From Microbacterium sp. (GTDB lineage: Bacteria; Actinomycetota; Actinomycetes; Actinomycetales; Microbacteriaceae): DNA of 64,000 nt. The notes under the pieces were generated by a model. It had not been told where the DNA came from. It searched no databases and saw only the letters and a program-made list of their open reading frames with translations. This document shows positions 63,372 to 64,000 of this stretch, one piece after another (the stretch's first letter is position 1; every line of letters begins with the position of its first letter). The position numbers and the translations under genes are program-made. The DNA lies in assembly GCA_003524435.1 (NCBI GenBank), contig DQHP01000040.1:7581-71580 (forward strand), read 5' to 3'.

Positions 63372-63508
63372 GGCCGACTCCTCTGCCGCCCGATGCCGGA
63401 ATAACAGCATCCGTGCACAGGCTCGCGTCAGCGTCCTTTGTGCAGAAGAAGTCGGCTGCGCGGCCGGCCGCGACGCGCGGCAGCTTTGTCGGTCCGCGGC
63501 CCAGCCAG

Positions 63509-63581
63509 AGATCAGGAGAAAGCGCCCAGATCAGGAGAATCCGTGGGAAATGTCCTGTTCTGGGCGCTATGTCCTGTTTTC
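63509..63581. repeat. Nested inverted and direct repeat element
   Basis: AGATCAGGAGAA occurs twice (63509 and about 63528), and ATGTCCTGTT occurs twice (63550 and 63569). They nest around the inverted arms 63521-63536 and 63553-63568 (AGCGCCCAGATCAGGA against its complement, one mismatch), giving a strong hairpin downstream of leuS. Confidence 0.75.
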
Positions 63582-63590
63582 GGCGTCGCC

Positions 63591-63635
63591 GACGGCGGCA
63601 GGGCAGACGACGGCAGGGCAGACATCGGCAGGGCC
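63591..63635. repeat. 15-bp tandem repeat, three copies
   Basis: Three contiguous imperfect copies of GACGACGGCAGGGCA follow the nested inverted repeat just before the leuS stop codon on the minus strand. Confidence 0.7.
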
Positions 63636-63646
63636 GACAGCAGCAC

Positions 63647-64000
63647 CTACCCCTTGACGGCGAAGCTGACGATCTTCGGCGCGCGGACGATCACTTTCAT
63701 GATCTCTTTGTCACCGATCGCACGGATGACGCGCTCATCAGCACGCGCGAGTGCCTCAAGCTCTTCCTCGCTGATCTTGGTCGACACCTCAAGCTGTGCG
63801 CGCACCTTGCCGCCGACCTGTACGACGGCGGTGATCGTGTCTTCAATGAGTAGCGCAGGATCAGCTTGACGCCAGGTCACGAGTCCCACAGATGGCTCGT
63901 GGCCCAGTGCCTCCCACATTTCCTCCGCGGTGTGCGGGGCGATGAGGTCGAGCATCACGGCGATGGTTTCTACTGCTTCACGAACGGCAGGGTCACCCGC
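63647..64000 (-). CDS. leuS: Leucyl-tRNA synthetase (partial, C-terminal 117 residues)
   Basis: The end of LeuS runs in from the right edge. The anticodon-binding region LDLIAPHTAEEMWEALGH and the C-terminal domain VVQVGGKVRAQLEVSTKISE with IGDKEIMKVIVRAPKIVSFAVKG (read in pieces) match LeuS. The upstream catalytic domain is outside the window. It is the gene before comEA-comEC-holA, the usual actinobacterial order. Confidence 0.95.
   Translation of the reverse strand, partial: AGDPAVREAVETIAVMLDLIAPHTAEEMWEALGHEPSVGLVTWRQADPALLIEDTITAVVQVGGKVRAQLEVSTKISEEELEALARADERVIRAIGDKEIMKVIVRAPKIVSFAVKG

Overview
The window reads as a chromosomal segment of a high-GC actinobacterium, most likely Microbacteriaceae (Microbacterium-like). 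The support is gene order and start-site style: tkt-tal-pgi-zwf-opcA-pgl, sufB-sufD-ferredoxin-sufC-sufT, ctaA/ctaB flanking, dusB-dgt-dnaG, lepA-DUF1990-hemW-hrcA-dnaJ-rsmE, HIT-phoH-ybeY-CNNM-era, recO-uppS, leuS-comEA-comEC-holA-rpsT, many ATGA/GTGA overlaps, and frequent leaderless starts. It is mostly core genome. No IS element, prophage, CRISPR array or rRNA operon was seen, and no gene-free stretch exceeds about 300 bp.

Layout. 1-7.5 kb: partial biotin transporter bioY facing a BioQ-like TetR repressor, a DedA protein, a NarL-type two-component pair, an acyltransferase, and an MFS exporter plus MalY/PatB-type PLP enzyme that form the tail of the SUF operon. 7.5-11.6 kb: SUF Fe-S assembly genes on the minus strand. 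11.8-14.4 kb: heme A synthesis (ctaA, ctaB) with a small membrane protein between. 14.5-22.7 kb: pentose-phosphate operon on the plus strand, ending against a DMT-type permease. 23.7-25.9 kb: peptide deformylase, a septum-formation-type lipoprotein with no normal start codon, tRNA-Asn and an orphan ABC ATPase. 25.9-30.3 kb: dnaG-dgt-dusB (minus). 30.3-32.8 kb: glutathione peroxidase, DsbA/FrnE-like protein and a tandem pair of P-loop kinases. 32.7-42.0 kb: uppS, recO, TRIC-like channel, leuA with a leucine attenuator-type leader, a quinone reductase, era, CNNM/CBS protein, ybeY, phoH and HIT. 42.0-42.7 kb: a GIY-YIG nuclease gene embedded in degenerate inverted and direct repeats. 42.7-49.4 kb: rsmE, dnaJ, hrcA (with CIRCE), hemW, DUF1990 and lepA. 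49.6-55.3 kb: complete oligopeptide ABC importer (plus). 55.4-58.7 kb: alpha/beta hydrolase, then a sugar-type MFS and GH1 beta-glucosidase (minus). 58.9-64 kb: rpsT, then holA, comEC, comEA and the end of leuS.

How it works together: the plus-strand pentose-phosphate operon supplies NADPH and pentoses; SUF and ctaA/ctaB serve Fe-S and heme A cofactor biogenesis; the minus-strand housekeeping clusters cover replication priming, dNTP control, tRNA and rRNA modification, ribosome maturation, heat shock and leucine synthesis. Three regulatory layers are readable directly: twin TGAAC-N3-GTTCA operators between bioY and bioQ, a CIRCE operator fused to the hrcA -10 box and the hemW stop codon, and a leaderless leucine-rich leader peptide before leuA. 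The most unusual signals are the GIY-YIG gene nested in REP-like repeats, the recurring -10/six-base/start-codon arrangement at a dozen genes, the PLP enzyme fused to the SUF operon in place of sufS/sufU, and the lipoprotein gene whose start position carries ACG.
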